DNA of 6,424 nucleotides, from NCBI GenBank assembly GCA_937925755.1, contig CALAMX010000181.1:1-6424 (forward strand), in the 5' to 3' direction. The notes under the pieces were generated by a model. That model searched no databases and was not told where the DNA came from. It saw only the letters and a list, made by a program, of their open reading frames with translations. The DNA is from an uncultured Burkholderiales bacterium (GTDB taxonomy: Bacteria > Pseudomonadota > Gammaproteobacteria > Burkholderiales > Thiobacillaceae). Below are positions 1 to 6,225 of this stretch, in pieces. The translations under genes were made by a program, and so were the position numbers. Within the stretch, counting starts at the first letter, position 1. Every line of letters starts with the position of its first letter.

Positions 1-981
1 GCCGCCAAGATCGGCTATCCGGTGATGCTCAAGGCCACCAATGGGGGTGGCGGTCGCGGTATTCGCCGCTGCGATTCGGAGGCCGATCTGCTCAAGAACT
101 ACGAGCGTGTCGTCTCCGAGGCAGGCAAGGCCTTTGGTAAACCCGAGGTCTTCCTAGAGAAGTGTGTGGTCAACCCCAAACACATCGAGGTGCAGATCCT
201 CGGCGACAGCCAGGGCAACTGCATCCATCTGTTCGAGCGTGACTGCTCCATCCAGCGCCGCAACCAGAAGCTGATCGAGATCGCCCCCTCGCCGCAGCTG
301 ACCGAGGCGCAGCGCGAATACATCGGCAAACTGGCGGTGCGCGCGGCGCGCGCGGTCAAGTATGTCAACGCTGGCACGGTGGAATTCCTGCTCGACCAGG
401 ACAATCAGTTCTACTTCATGGAGATGAACACGCGACTACAGGTCGAGCATTGTGTGACCGAGCAGATCACCGGCATCGACATCGTCCAGGAACAAATCCG
501 CATCGCCGACGGCCTGCCGCTGCAATACCGGCAAGAGGATATCCGGCACCGTGGCTATGCCATGGAGTTCCGCATCAATGCCGAGGACCCGAAGAACAGC
601 TTCCTGCCCAGCTTCGGCCGTATCACCCGCTACTATGCGCCCGGCGGCCCCGGCGTGCGCATCGACGCGGCCATGTATTCCGGCTACGTCATTCCGCCCT
701 ATTACGACTCCATGATCGCCAAGCTGGTGGTCTGGAATCTCACCTGGGAGGGCCTCATCCAGCGCGCGATCCGCGCCCTCGACGACATGATCGTCTATGG
801 GGTCAAGACCACCATACCCTACTACCGGCAGATCCTCGCCAGCCCCGATTTCGCGAGCGGACGCTTCAACACCGGCTTCGTCGACGCCCATCCGGAGCTG
901 CTCGACTATGTGGTGCGCCGTCCGCCGGAGCACATCGCCGCGGCCATCTCGGCTGCGATTGCCGCCCACCTCGGGATTTGA
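1..981 (+). CDS. pycA: Biotin carboxylase subunit of pyruvate carboxylase (PycA-like), 5' end outside window
   Basis: The reading frame is open from base 1 to the TGA at 979-981, giving 326 residues. By comparison with AccC/PycA proteins (about 450-475 residues), roughly 150 N-terminal residues are missing at the window edge. Visible ATP-grasp features, numbered in the fragment, are the ATP-binding Lys11, the glycine-rich loop TNGGGGRG (13-20), HIEVQ (61-65), ERDCSIQRRNQK (79-90) and EMNTRLQVEH (141-150), which carries the metal-binding Glu and catalytic Arg. The biotin carboxylase C-terminal domain follows, with RINAEDP and PPYYDSMIAKL. The enzyme uses ATP and bicarbonate to carboxylate biotin on a carrier domain in the cytoplasm. 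The next gene supplies that carrier together with a pyruvate-type carboxyltransferase, so I infer a pyruvate carboxylase subunit rather than AccC of acetyl-CoA carboxylase. Biotin carboxylase identity is firm; the assignment to PYC depends on the neighbour. Confidence 0.93.
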   Translation, partial: AAKIGYPVMLKATNGGGGRGIRRCDSEADLLKNYERVVSEAGKAFGKPEVFLEKCVVNPKHIEVQILGDSQGNCIHLFERDCSIQRRNQKLIEIAPSPQLTEAQREYIGKLAVRAARAVKYVNAGTVEFLLDQDNQFYFMEMNTRLQVEHCVTEQITGIDIVQEQIRIADGLPLQYRQEDIRHRGYAMEFRINAEDPKNSFLPSFGRITRYYAPGGPGVRIDAAMYSGYVIPPYYDSMIAKLVVWNLTWEGLIQRAIRALDDMIVYGVKTTIPYYRQILASPDFASGRFNTGFVDAHPELLDYVVRRPPEHIAAAISAAIAAHLGI

Positions 982-992
982 CATTCACGACC

Positions 993-2846
993 ATGGCGAA
1001 AGTACACGTCACCGATCTCGTCCTGCGCGACGGCCACCAGTCCCTCATTGCCACGCGGATGCGCACCGAGGACATGTTGCCGATCTGCCCCAAACTCGAC
1101 CGGGTGGGTTTCTGGTCTCTGGAGGCCTGGGGTGGAGCCACCTTCGATGCCTGCGTGCGCTTCCTCAAGGAGGATCCTTGGGAACGGCTGCGCAAGCTGC
1201 GCCGGGCCCTGCCCAATACGCGCATCAACATGCTGCTCAGAGGGCAAAACCTGCTCGGCTATCGCCACTACGCCGACGACGTGGTGCGCGAATTCGTGCG
1301 CAAGGCCGCCGACAACGGGGTGGACGTCTTCCGCGTATTCGACGCCATGAACGACACGCGCAATCTGCGCGTGGCCCTGGAAGCGGTCAGAAAGAGCGGC
1401 AAGCACGCGCAAGGCACGGTCTGCTACACCGTGAGCCCGGTGCACGACGTTGGTTACTTCGTCGAGCTGGCCAAGGAACTCGCCGACCTGGGCGTGGACT
1501 CCATCGCCATCAAGGACATGGCCGGACTGCTCACCCCCTATGTTGCCTACGAGCTGGTCAAGGGCATCAAGGCGGCCACTGGGTTGCCGGTCAACACCCA
1601 CAGCCATGCCACAACGGGGCTATCCGCCATGGTGCACTTGAAGGCGGTGGAGGCCGGCGCGGACATCATCGACACCTGTATCTCGGCCTTCTCCGAGGGG
1701 GCCAGCCACGCCACCACCGAGAGCCTGGTCGCGGCGCTACAGGGCACAGAGTACGACACTGGTCTTGATCTCGGCCTTTTGCAGGAGATCGCAGCCTATT
1801 TCCGCGAGGTGCGCAAGAAATACTGGCAGTTCGAGGCCGAATTCACCGGCGTGGACACTCGCATCCTCACCGCTCAGGTCCCTGGCGGCATGCTCTCCAA
1901 CCTATCCAATCAGCTCAAGGAACAGGGGGCGCTCAACCGCATGGACGAGGTCCTCGCCGAGATCCCGCGCGTGCGCGAGGACCTGGGCTATCCTCCTTTG
2001 GTTACGCCCACCTCGCAGATCGTCGGCACCCAGGCCGTGCTCAACGTGCTCACCGGTGAGCGCTACAAGTCGGTGACCAACGAGGTCAAAAACTATCTCC
2101 TCGGCCGCTACGGGCGCGCGCCCGGCAAGATCAACGAAGAGGTGCGCAAGCTCGCCGTCGGCGACCTCGATGTCATCACCTGCCGGCCAGCCGACCTGAT
2201 TCCGGAGGAGCTCGACAAACTGCGCGGCGAGGTCGAAGGGCTGGCCAAGTCCGACGAGGACGTGCTCACCTACGCCATGTTCCCAGACCTTGGCCGTACC
2301 TTCCTGCAGGAGCGCGCCGCCGGCACCCTCACCCCCGAGCCTTTGCTTCCGCCGGAGGCAAAGCAGACGAGCGAGCGCACACCGCAGTATGCCCCGAACG
2401 AGTTTCGCATCACCTTGCACGGTGAGACCTACCATGTGCGGGTTACCGGCACTGGCCGTCGCGATGAGGACAAGCGGCCCTTCTACGTGCATGTCGATGG
2501 CGTGGCCGAGGAGGTCCTGGTCGAGACCTTGAGCGAGATTGAGGTCACGCCCGGGGCACAGACCAGCCGCCAGGCGGCGACGACCGCGAGCGTCCCCCCT
2601 GCGCGACAGCGGCCCAAACCCTCCCATCCCGGCCATGTCACCACGGCCATGCCAGGCACCATCGTCGATGTCCTGGTCAAGACCGGACAAAAGGTCAACG
2701 CCGGCGATGGCGTGCTGGTCATCGAAGCGATGAAGATGGAAAACGAGATCCAAGCCCCGGTGGCCGGCACGGTCATCGCCATCCACGTCGCCAAGGGCGA
2801 CGCTGTTACACCGGATCAGGTCCTCGTGGAGATTCAGCCGGAGTGA
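993..2846 (+). CDS. pycB: Pyruvate carboxylase subunit B / oxaloacetate decarboxylase alpha-type carboxyltransferase with biotin carrier domain
   Basis: A 617-residue protein of normal length for PycB/OadA (about 590-620). The N-terminus VHVTDLVLRDGHQS matches the family start, which fixes the ATG at 993. The HMGL-like carboxyltransferase domain spans roughly residues 5-265. It shows Asp13 of RDGHQS, Lys174 of IKDMAG and the metal-binding His203/His205 of THSHAT. The conserved PYC/OADA domain follows to about residue 455. After a Pro/Ala/Arg-rich linker (about 530-550) comes a biotinyl domain with AMKME, biotinylated Lys581, 36 residues from the C-terminus. The protein transfers the carboxyl group from carboxybiotin to pyruvate, giving oxaloacetate (anaplerosis). 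The upstream biotin carboxylase gene ends 11 bp before this start, and no clear Shine-Dalgarno lies in between, so coupled translation is plausible. The family also includes the alpha subunit of Na+-pumping oxaloacetate decarboxylase (oadA); no beta or gamma subunit genes are seen here, so the carboxylase role is favoured. Confidence 0.93.
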   Translation: MAKVHVTDLVLRDGHQSLIATRMRTEDMLPICPKLDRVGFWSLEAWGGATFDACVRFLKEDPWERLRKLRRALPNTRINMLLRGQNLLGYRHYADDVVREFVRKAADNGVDVFRVFDAMNDTRNLRVALEAVRKSGKHAQGTVCYTVSPVHDVGYFVELAKELADLGVDSIAIKDMAGLLTPYVAYELVKGIKAATGLPVNTHSHATTGLSAMVHLKAVEAGADIIDTCISAFSEGASHATTESLVAALQGTEYDTGLDLGLLQEIAAYFREVRKKYWQFEAEFTGVDTRILTAQVPGGMLSNLSNQLKEQGALNRMDEVLAEIPRVREDLGYPPLVTPTSQIVGTQAVLNVLTGERYKSVTNEVKNYLLGRYGRAPGKINEEVRKLAVGDLDVITCRPADLIPEELDKLRGEVEGLAKSDEDVLTYAMFPDLGRTFLQERAAGTLTPEPLLPPEAKQTSERTPQYAPNEFRITLHGETYHVRVTGTGRRDEDKRPFYVHVDGVAEEVLVETLSEIEVTPGAQTSRQAATTASVPPARQRPKPSHPGHVTTAMPGTIVDVLVKTGQKVNAGDGVLVIEAMKMENEIQAPVAGTVIAIHVAKGDAVTPDQVLVEIQPE

Positions 2847-2877
2847 CGCGCCAAAAAGAAGAACGACCGCTGGCCGA

Positions 2878-2901
2878 CCGCAGACATCTCCGCAGACATC
2901 T
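2878..2901 (+). repeat. Perfect 12-bp tandem duplication
   Basis: The unit CCGCAGACATCT occurs twice head to tail (2878-2889 and 2890-2901) in the 88-bp spacer between pycB and the Maf gene. Each copy contains CAGACA, which shares four of six bases with a sigma70 -35 element. The exact repeat is seen directly; any role is inference, and simple slippage could explain it. Confidence 0.8.
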
Positions 2902-2922
2902 CTTTCCCCTCGCGCTTCTAAT
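2893..2922 (+). promoter_or_regulatory. Possible sigma70-like promoter for the Maf-methyltransferase-J-protein cluster
   Basis: A -10-like TCTAAT (2917-2922, five of six consensus bases) lies 18 bases after a weak -35-like CAGACA (2893-2898). Transcription would then start near 2929, leaving only about six bases before the Maf ATG. No intrinsic terminator is visible between pycB and this site, so readthrough from pycAB is an alternative. Weak evidence from motif matching only. Confidence 0.3.
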
Positions 2923-2934
2923 CCTCTAGAGTCG

Positions 2935-3597
2935 ATGCATCTGATCCTCGCCTCCACCTCCCCCTACCGGCGCGAACTGCTGGCGCGTCTCAAGATCCCG
3001 TTCGAGACAGCGGCCCCTTGTGTGGACGAGACTCCACTGCCTGGCGAACGCCCCGACGACACCGCCCTACGCCTCGCCGTGGCCAAGGCCCAGGCGGTGG
3101 CCGAACACAATCCCGATGCCCTGATCATTGGCTCCGACCAGGTGGCCCTGCTGGAGGGCGAACAGCTCGGCAAGCCCGGCACCCATGACAAGGCCGTCGC
3201 GCAACTCAAGCGCATGCGCGGCAAGACCCTGGAGTTCCACACTGCGCTCGCCCTGCTCAATCCCCGCATCGGTCGCGTGCAGACTGCCGTAGTCCCCGTG
3301 CGCCTGGTCATGCGTCATTACACCGACGCCCAGATCGAGGCCTATCTGCGCAAGGATGCGCCTTACAACTGCTGTGGCTCGGCCAAGAGCGAGTCGCTCG
3401 GCATCGCCCTCATTGCTCGCTACGAGACCGAAGACCCCACCGCCCTCGTGGGGCTGCCGCTCATCAAGCTCACCGAGATGCTGGCCAACGAAGGGGTGGA
3501 TGTCCTGACCTATAGGGGAACTGACCATGACGCGGGAGGTAAGCCGCACGCATCGGATGCACGGAACGTTATACCTCATCCCAACCCCTCTGGGTGA
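2935..3597 (+). CDS. yceF: Maf family nucleotide pyrophosphatase, YceF type
   Basis: A 220-residue protein with the Maf/HAM1-fold signature. The N-terminus is MHLILASTSPYRREL, followed by DETP (31-34), the active-site segment IIGSDQV with Asp68, GKPGT near 75-79, and NCCGSAKSE (145-153). The SDQ motif and the N-terminal STSPxRR match E. coli YceF, which hydrolyses 7-methyl-GTP, rather than the dTTP/UTP-specific YhdE type. The likely role is removal of modified nucleotides in the cytoplasm. The start is set by homology: no good Shine-Dalgarno is present, only a weak AGAG at 2928-2931. E. coli YceF has 194 residues, and the conserved part here ends near residue 193. The last 27 or so residues are polar and low in hydrophobic content and overlap the next gene by 71 bp, so they look like an unconserved extension. 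Family assignment is strong; substrate preference is inferred from motifs. Confidence 0.92.
   Translation: MHLILASTSPYRRELLARLKIPFETAAPCVDETPLPGERPDDTALRLAVAKAQAVAEHNPDALIIGSDQVALLEGEQLGKPGTHDKAVAQLKRMRGKTLEFHTALALLNPRIGRVQTAVVPVRLVMRHYTDAQIEAYLRKDAPYNCCGSAKSESLGIALIARYETEDPTALVGLPLIKLTEMLANEGVDVLTYRGTDHDAGGKPHASDARNVIPHPNPSG
3514..3520 (+). promoter_or_regulatory. Ribosome binding site inside the Maf gene
   Basis: AGGGGAA lies six bases before the ATG at 3527 and supports that start for the methyltransferase. A second candidate start at 3557 has GGGAGG around 3534-3539, but the 17-base spacing is too long to be favourable. Confidence 0.55.
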
Positions 3598-4309
3598 TAC
3601 ACCGCCGGATCGAGTGCTGCCCGAGCATACTCGTCAGATCGCGACAGCGCTCGAAGTCTTTATCGTCGAGCGGGCGAAAAGCGCACGCGCCTTTCTCAAA
3701 AGGCTCGGTATACAGCGGCCCTTACAGGCGCTGCAGATATTCGAACTCAACGAACACACCCCGAGCGAGCGGCTGCCCGAACTCATCCTCCCCTTACGCG
3801 AAGGGCGGGACGTGGGTCTCCTATCGGAGGCCGGCTGCCCGGCCGTGGCCGACCCCGGTTCGGAGCTCGTGCGCTTGGCGCATGCGCAGGGCATCCGCAT
3901 TTGTCCTTTGGTGGGCCCCTCGGCCATTCTTCTCGCCCTCATGGGCTCGGGGCTTACCGGCCAGCGCTTCGCCTTCCACGGCTACCTGCCGGCGAAGCCC
4001 ATTGCCCGTCGGGAGGCGCTACGCGCTCTGGAAAGTCGCGCCGCGGCCCACGATGAGACCCAGCTCTTCATCGAGACCCCCTATCGGGCGCAAACCTTAT
4101 TTGAGTCTACCCTCGCGGTCTGTCGCGATGACACTTGGCTTGCCGTGGCCTGCGACCTCACCTTGCCCACGCAGTTACTTCTCTCCCAGTCGATCGCCCG
4201 CTGGCGCGAACACCCGATCACCTTGCAAGGACGTCTTTGCGTCTTCTCCATAGGACGTCCGCACGCAGCCGCGTCCTCCCGGTCACCCGCATGGAGCATA
4301 CCCACATGA
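3527..4309 (+). CDS. SAM-dependent methyltransferase of the tetrapyrrole methylase fold, RsmI-related, substrate unknown
   Basis: A 260-residue protein from ATG 3527. GTLYLIPTPLGD (13-24) aligns with the N-terminus of RsmI, the 16S rRNA C1402 2'-O-methyltransferase. Further shared blocks are SEAGCPAVADPG (100-111, RsmI has SDAGTP...NDPG), LVGPSA with GPS at 130-132, FHGYLPAKP, and IETPYR (182-187). RsmI's EDTR segment is replaced by VERAKSARAFL. After about residue 240 there is only a Ser/Pro-rich tail, not the C-terminal helical region of RsmI. It therefore belongs to an RsmI-like sister group and should not be named rsmI. The fold implies SAM-dependent methylation in the cytoplasm, with RNA a plausible substrate by family. 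The start at 3527 is preferred for its ribosome binding site; ATG 3557 (MHGTLYL) also fits the family. It overlaps Maf by 71 bp and the next gene by an ATGA junction. Confidence 0.87.
   Translation: MTREVSRTHRMHGTLYLIPTPLGDTPPDRVLPEHTRQIATALEVFIVERAKSARAFLKRLGIQRPLQALQIFELNEHTPSERLPELILPLREGRDVGLLSEAGCPAVADPGSELVRLAHAQGIRICPLVGPSAILLALMGSGLTGQRFAFHGYLPAKPIARREALRALESRAAAHDETQLFIETPYRAQTLFESTLAVCRDDTWLAVACDLTLPTQLLLSQSIARWREHPITLQGRLCVFSIGRPHAAASSRSPAWSIPT
4293..4296 (+). promoter_or_regulatory. Ribosome binding site deciding the J-domain protein start
   Basis: GGAG lies nine bases before ATG 4306. It favours 4306 over the in-frame ATG at 4291, which itself overlaps this site and has no purine-rich motif at proper spacing. 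Confidence 0.5.
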
Positions 4310-5517
4310 GTCAACACTCAGGCTCACTGTTCAACGACCTGCCGCTACCCGAAGAGGTCAAGGGTCTGGTCAAGATCCCCGGCTCGAGCAATCGACTCGA
4401 CCCTGCCCAGCGCACCTTCAACCGTCTCACCGACCAGGTGCGCCGCCTGCGCGACGAGGTCGCGCAATGGCAGAAGCGTCTTGACGACCTGCGCCAACGC
4501 GGGCGGGCGAAACTCTTACCGCTGCTCGACGCCATGCAACAGGCGCAGATCGAGCTGATCAAGCAAATCGACACCCTGCTCACCCAACCGAGCCAAAAGA
4601 AACTGCTCACCCGCAAGCGCCGCGATGCACTTGGCCAGTATCTGCTCTGGCTGCTCGAACCGATCATCCGTGAGACCCCGGACCCCGAACTGATCGCCAT
4701 CTACGACCGCCATAGTGTCCTCACACATGCCGAGAACGCCGAATTCGAACGGGAATTGGCGCGTGGTCTGCTCGGGGACCTGTATGGGGAAGAGATACTG
4801 GATGGTCTCGAAGGCGACGACCTCGAGGAGATGCTGGAACAGATCCAGGCTCGACTGGACGAGCGCGAACGGACGCGAGCCACAGGCAAACCGACGCGCA
4901 AGGCGCAGCGGCTCGCCGAGATCCGGCAAGCGGCCGAGCAAGCCGTGCGCGAGACCTACCGCAAGCTGGCCAGCCACCTCCATCCCGACCGCGAAACCGA
5001 CCCGGCCGCACGGCAGCGCAAGACCGAGCTGATGCAGCGCGCCAACAAGGCTTATGAAGAAAACGATCTGCTGACCCTGCTCGCCCTACAGCTCGAATGC
5101 GAGCAGCTCGATGCCGACCGTATGGCCGAGATCCCCGCCGAGCGCATCGAGCGTTTCAACCATGCCTTGCGCGAGCAGGTGCGTGCGCTGGAGATGGAAA
5201 AGCGCGAAGTCATCCAACACCTCGCGAGCCTACTCGACGTCGATCCCCGCAAAATCACCGCCACCAACACCGAGAACCGTCTATTCGACCAGCGGCTGCA
5301 AACGGTATGTCACCAGCTCGAGGTGCTCCGGGCGCGAAGCGAAGACCTCGCCGACCCCGCACGACGACGTGAGGCCATCGACGCCATCGTCGACGAGTTG
5401 TACAGCTTCGAGGAGTCGATGGGGATAGACGAGCTGGCCTGGATCAGGGAAAAAGGTCCGCTCAACGATGCTCCCCAGCCCCGTCGGCCAGGCCGACGGC
5501 GCAAGAAGCGGCGTTAG
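4306..5517 (+). CDS. Divergent J-domain (DnaJ-like) protein with long coiled-coil N-terminal region
   Basis: A 403-residue protein. The J-like segment sits in the middle (about 206-262): a helix II equivalent AVRETYRKLASHL, the HPD tripeptide at 226-228, then a helix III equivalent with MQRANKAYEENDLLTLL. Helix I is not obviously of the usual DnaJ form. No Gly/Phe region or CXXCXGXG zinc motifs are present, so this is a type III (class C) J-protein. Residues 37-95 are rich in heptad-like Leu/Arg/Glu/Gln patterns and probably form a coiled coil. Residues 146-195 are acidic. A second helical charged region follows the J segment, and the C-terminus (393-403) is strongly basic, RRPGRRRKKRR. The HPD motif implies stimulation of a DnaK-type Hsp70 ATPase; the client is unknown. 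The start overlaps the methyltransferase stop as ATGA, indicating translational coupling. Frame open from 4135 upstream is not needed. The J-domain call is good; the specific role cannot be told. Confidence 0.85.
   Translation: MSQHSGSLFNDLPLPEEVKGLVKIPGSSNRLDPAQRTFNRLTDQVRRLRDEVAQWQKRLDDLRQRGRAKLLPLLDAMQQAQIELIKQIDTLLTQPSQKKLLTRKRRDALGQYLLWLLEPIIRETPDPELIAIYDRHSVLTHAENAEFERELARGLLGDLYGEEILDGLEGDDLEEMLEQIQARLDERERTRATGKPTRKAQRLAEIRQAAEQAVRETYRKLASHLHPDRETDPAARQRKTELMQRANKAYEENDLLTLLALQLECEQLDADRMAEIPAERIERFNHALREQVRALEMEKREVIQHLASLLDVDPRKITATNTENRLFDQRLQTVCHQLEVLRARSEDLADPARRREAIDAIVDELYSFEESMGIDELAWIREKGPLNDAPQPRRPGRRRKKRR
5481..5499. repeat. Perfect inverted repeat, 9-bp arms with 1-base centre, at the 3' end of the J-protein gene
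   Basis: CCGTCGGCC and GGCCGACGG flank a single A. As RNA it can form an 8-bp GC-only stem with a 3-base loop, ending 15 bases before the TAG. No T-run follows, so it is not a canonical Rho-independent terminator, though it could pause transcription or protect mRNA ends. It also encodes part of the basic tail, and CGN/GGC codons in GC-rich DNA can create such symmetry by chance. Confidence 0.6.
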
Positions 5518-5673
5518 ACTTGCATGAGTGGCTGCGCAGGCGAGCGGTTTCGTTGCCTCATGCTCGCTTGACTCGTCTCACACCTTGACCCGTTTTGCGA
5601 CGCGCGCACCATTCGTCTGGCTTGAGCGTCACACGTCACGAAATTTTTCGCAAGCCCTTTATCCTGAGGCATT

Positions 5674-5775
5674 GGCAGGCGCCACCTGCTGCCCCAGAGC
5701 GGCAGCACTCGCAACCCATCATCTGGCCGATGGGTGCGCACGACGGGTAAACCTTGAGCGCACGAAGCACGCGCT
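5674..5775 (+). other. Cluster of short hairpins in the intergenic region
   Basis: Consecutive inverted repeats occur within about 100 bp. They are GCAGG/CCTGC (5675-5679 with 5685-5689), TGCTGCC/GGCAGCA (5687-5693 with 5701-5707), ACCCATC/GATGGGT (5714-5720 with 5729-5735) and AGCGC/GCGCT (5757-5761 with 5771-5775). The first two share bases and exclude each other. Stems are short, and the direction of any transcript is unknown. No known RNA family is recognised. Confidence 0.35.
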
Positions 5776-5969
5776 GACCTGGTTGTTGGCGCGATGTGAT
5801 CAAACGTACCGAGGCCAGGACTCGCGTCATTCATCGTAGCGTTGCACCGCCGCTGCCGAGATGTGCCGCTACGCGTATACCGGCCGCGCCGGACAGAGAC
5901 CAAGACGTACCCTGTGACGTTTGCCGCCGCGCATCCGTCCAAGCAAACACGATCCCCAAGTAGCTTCAC

Positions 5970-5973
5970 GGAG
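5970..5973 (+). promoter_or_regulatory. Ribosome binding site of the 77-aa gene
   Basis: GGAG lies five bases before ATG 5979. It is the main sequence evidence that this short frame is translated. Confidence 0.55.
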
Positions 5974-5978
5974 CCTGT

Positions 5979-6212
5979 ATGTCTGAATCCACACAACGTC
6001 TCGAGGCGACGCTGGCGGCCGCCCTGCGGGAGGAGCCGCAGCCACCGCCCAACCTGGCCTCGGTGCTGCGGCGCGCCCGCCGTCGCCTGGCCGCACGCCA
6101 TGTGCTGATCCATCTGCTGGGCCGCATCTGGCTGGCACTGGCACGCCTGTTTGCACCCATCATGGTGCGCTGGCACCGCGTGTTGCCTCCTTCCACCCCT
6201 TTCCAGTCCTGA
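5979..6212 (+). CDS. Small 77-aa protein, CrfX-like candidate
   Basis: A 77-residue frame with a GGAG ribosome binding site five bases upstream, ending 13 bp before the next gene, whose own ribosome binding site begins two bases after this stop. The N-terminal 25 residues are polar with a Pro-rich turn (PQPPPN, 20-25). An Arg-rich helix follows (SVLRRARRRLAAR, 28-40), then a hydrophobic or amphipathic stretch about 41-63 containing HLLGRIWLAL. That segment could lie on or in the membrane, but its internal Arg and His residues make a classical transmembrane helix uncertain. In Pseudomonas a small gene, crfX, sits directly upstream of cmpX, a TM-helix/MscS-like membrane protein. Size, position and an LLGR-containing helix near the middle fit that pattern. 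The link is from synteny and recollection of family features, not from an alignment. It may otherwise be called hypothetical. Expression is probably shared with the downstream gene. Confidence 0.65.
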   Translation: MSESTQRLEATLAAALREEPQPPPNLASVLRRARRRLAARHVLIHLLGRIWLALARLFAPIMVRWHRVLPPSTPFQS

Positions 6213-6213
6213 T

Positions 6214-6218
6214 AGGAG
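6214..6218 (+). promoter_or_regulatory. Ribosome binding site of the CmpX/MscS-like gene
   Basis: AGGAG lies seven bases before ATG 6226 and begins two bases after the stop of the 77-aa gene. This close packing supports a two-gene operon. Confidence 0.7.
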
Positions 6219-6225
6219 TCCGACC

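Larger units (their letters stand above)
5518..5978. other. 461-bp region without a credible gene
   Basis: Open frames on both strands here give compositions rich in Arg, Cys, Ser and His with no family motifs, and none has a convincing ribosome binding site. I see several short hairpins (listed separately), a CGTCAC direct repeat at 5627-5632 and 5634-5639, a small AT-rich dyad CGAAATTTTTCG at 5639-5650, and a GC dyad CCGGC/GCCGG at 5880-5892. No strong sigma70 promoter with correct spacing was found, although the promoter for the downstream pair should lie here. The stretch could be a long leader, a decayed repeat or gene remnant, or an unrecognised RNA. Confidence 0.6.

Noticed and set aside
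436..984. 182-residue minus-strand frame over pycA
   Set aside because: Composition mirrors the sense codons, with no ribosome site or recognisable domain.
450..992. In-frame upstream extension of pycB to base 450
   Set aside because: It lies wholly inside the biotin carboxylase gene, has Arg/His/Pro-rich shadow composition, and the family N-terminus begins at 993.
993..2846. Na+-translocating oxaloacetate decarboxylase alpha subunit
   Set aside because: The adjacent biotin carboxylase gene and the absence of beta and gamma subunit genes favour pyruvate carboxylase subunit B, although the families are closely related.
1902..2957. 351-residue open frame on the minus strand across pycB
   Set aside because: It is antisense to a strongly conserved gene, has no family motif, and is typical of long antisense frames in GC-rich DNA.
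4135..4305. Upstream extension of the J-protein into the methyltransferase gene
   Set aside because: The added residues are a shadow of the methyltransferase frame. ATG 4306 has GGAG at good spacing and an ATGA junction.
5639..5660. CGAAATTTTTCG as a terminator for the J-protein gene
   Set aside because: The arms are only five bases with a two-base centre, there is no GC-rich stem before the T-run, and it lies over 120 bp past the stop.
5736..5775. Resemblance to a c-di-GMP-I riboswitch core (GGGTAAACC at 5745-5753 followed by CGCACGAAGC)
   Set aside because: The required hairpin after the AAACC element and the second-domain tetraloop receptor are not present, so the similarity looks accidental.
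5528..5839. 103-residue plus-strand frame in the intergenic region
   Set aside because: It begins with GTG without a ribosome site and matches no family I recognise. The composition looks random.
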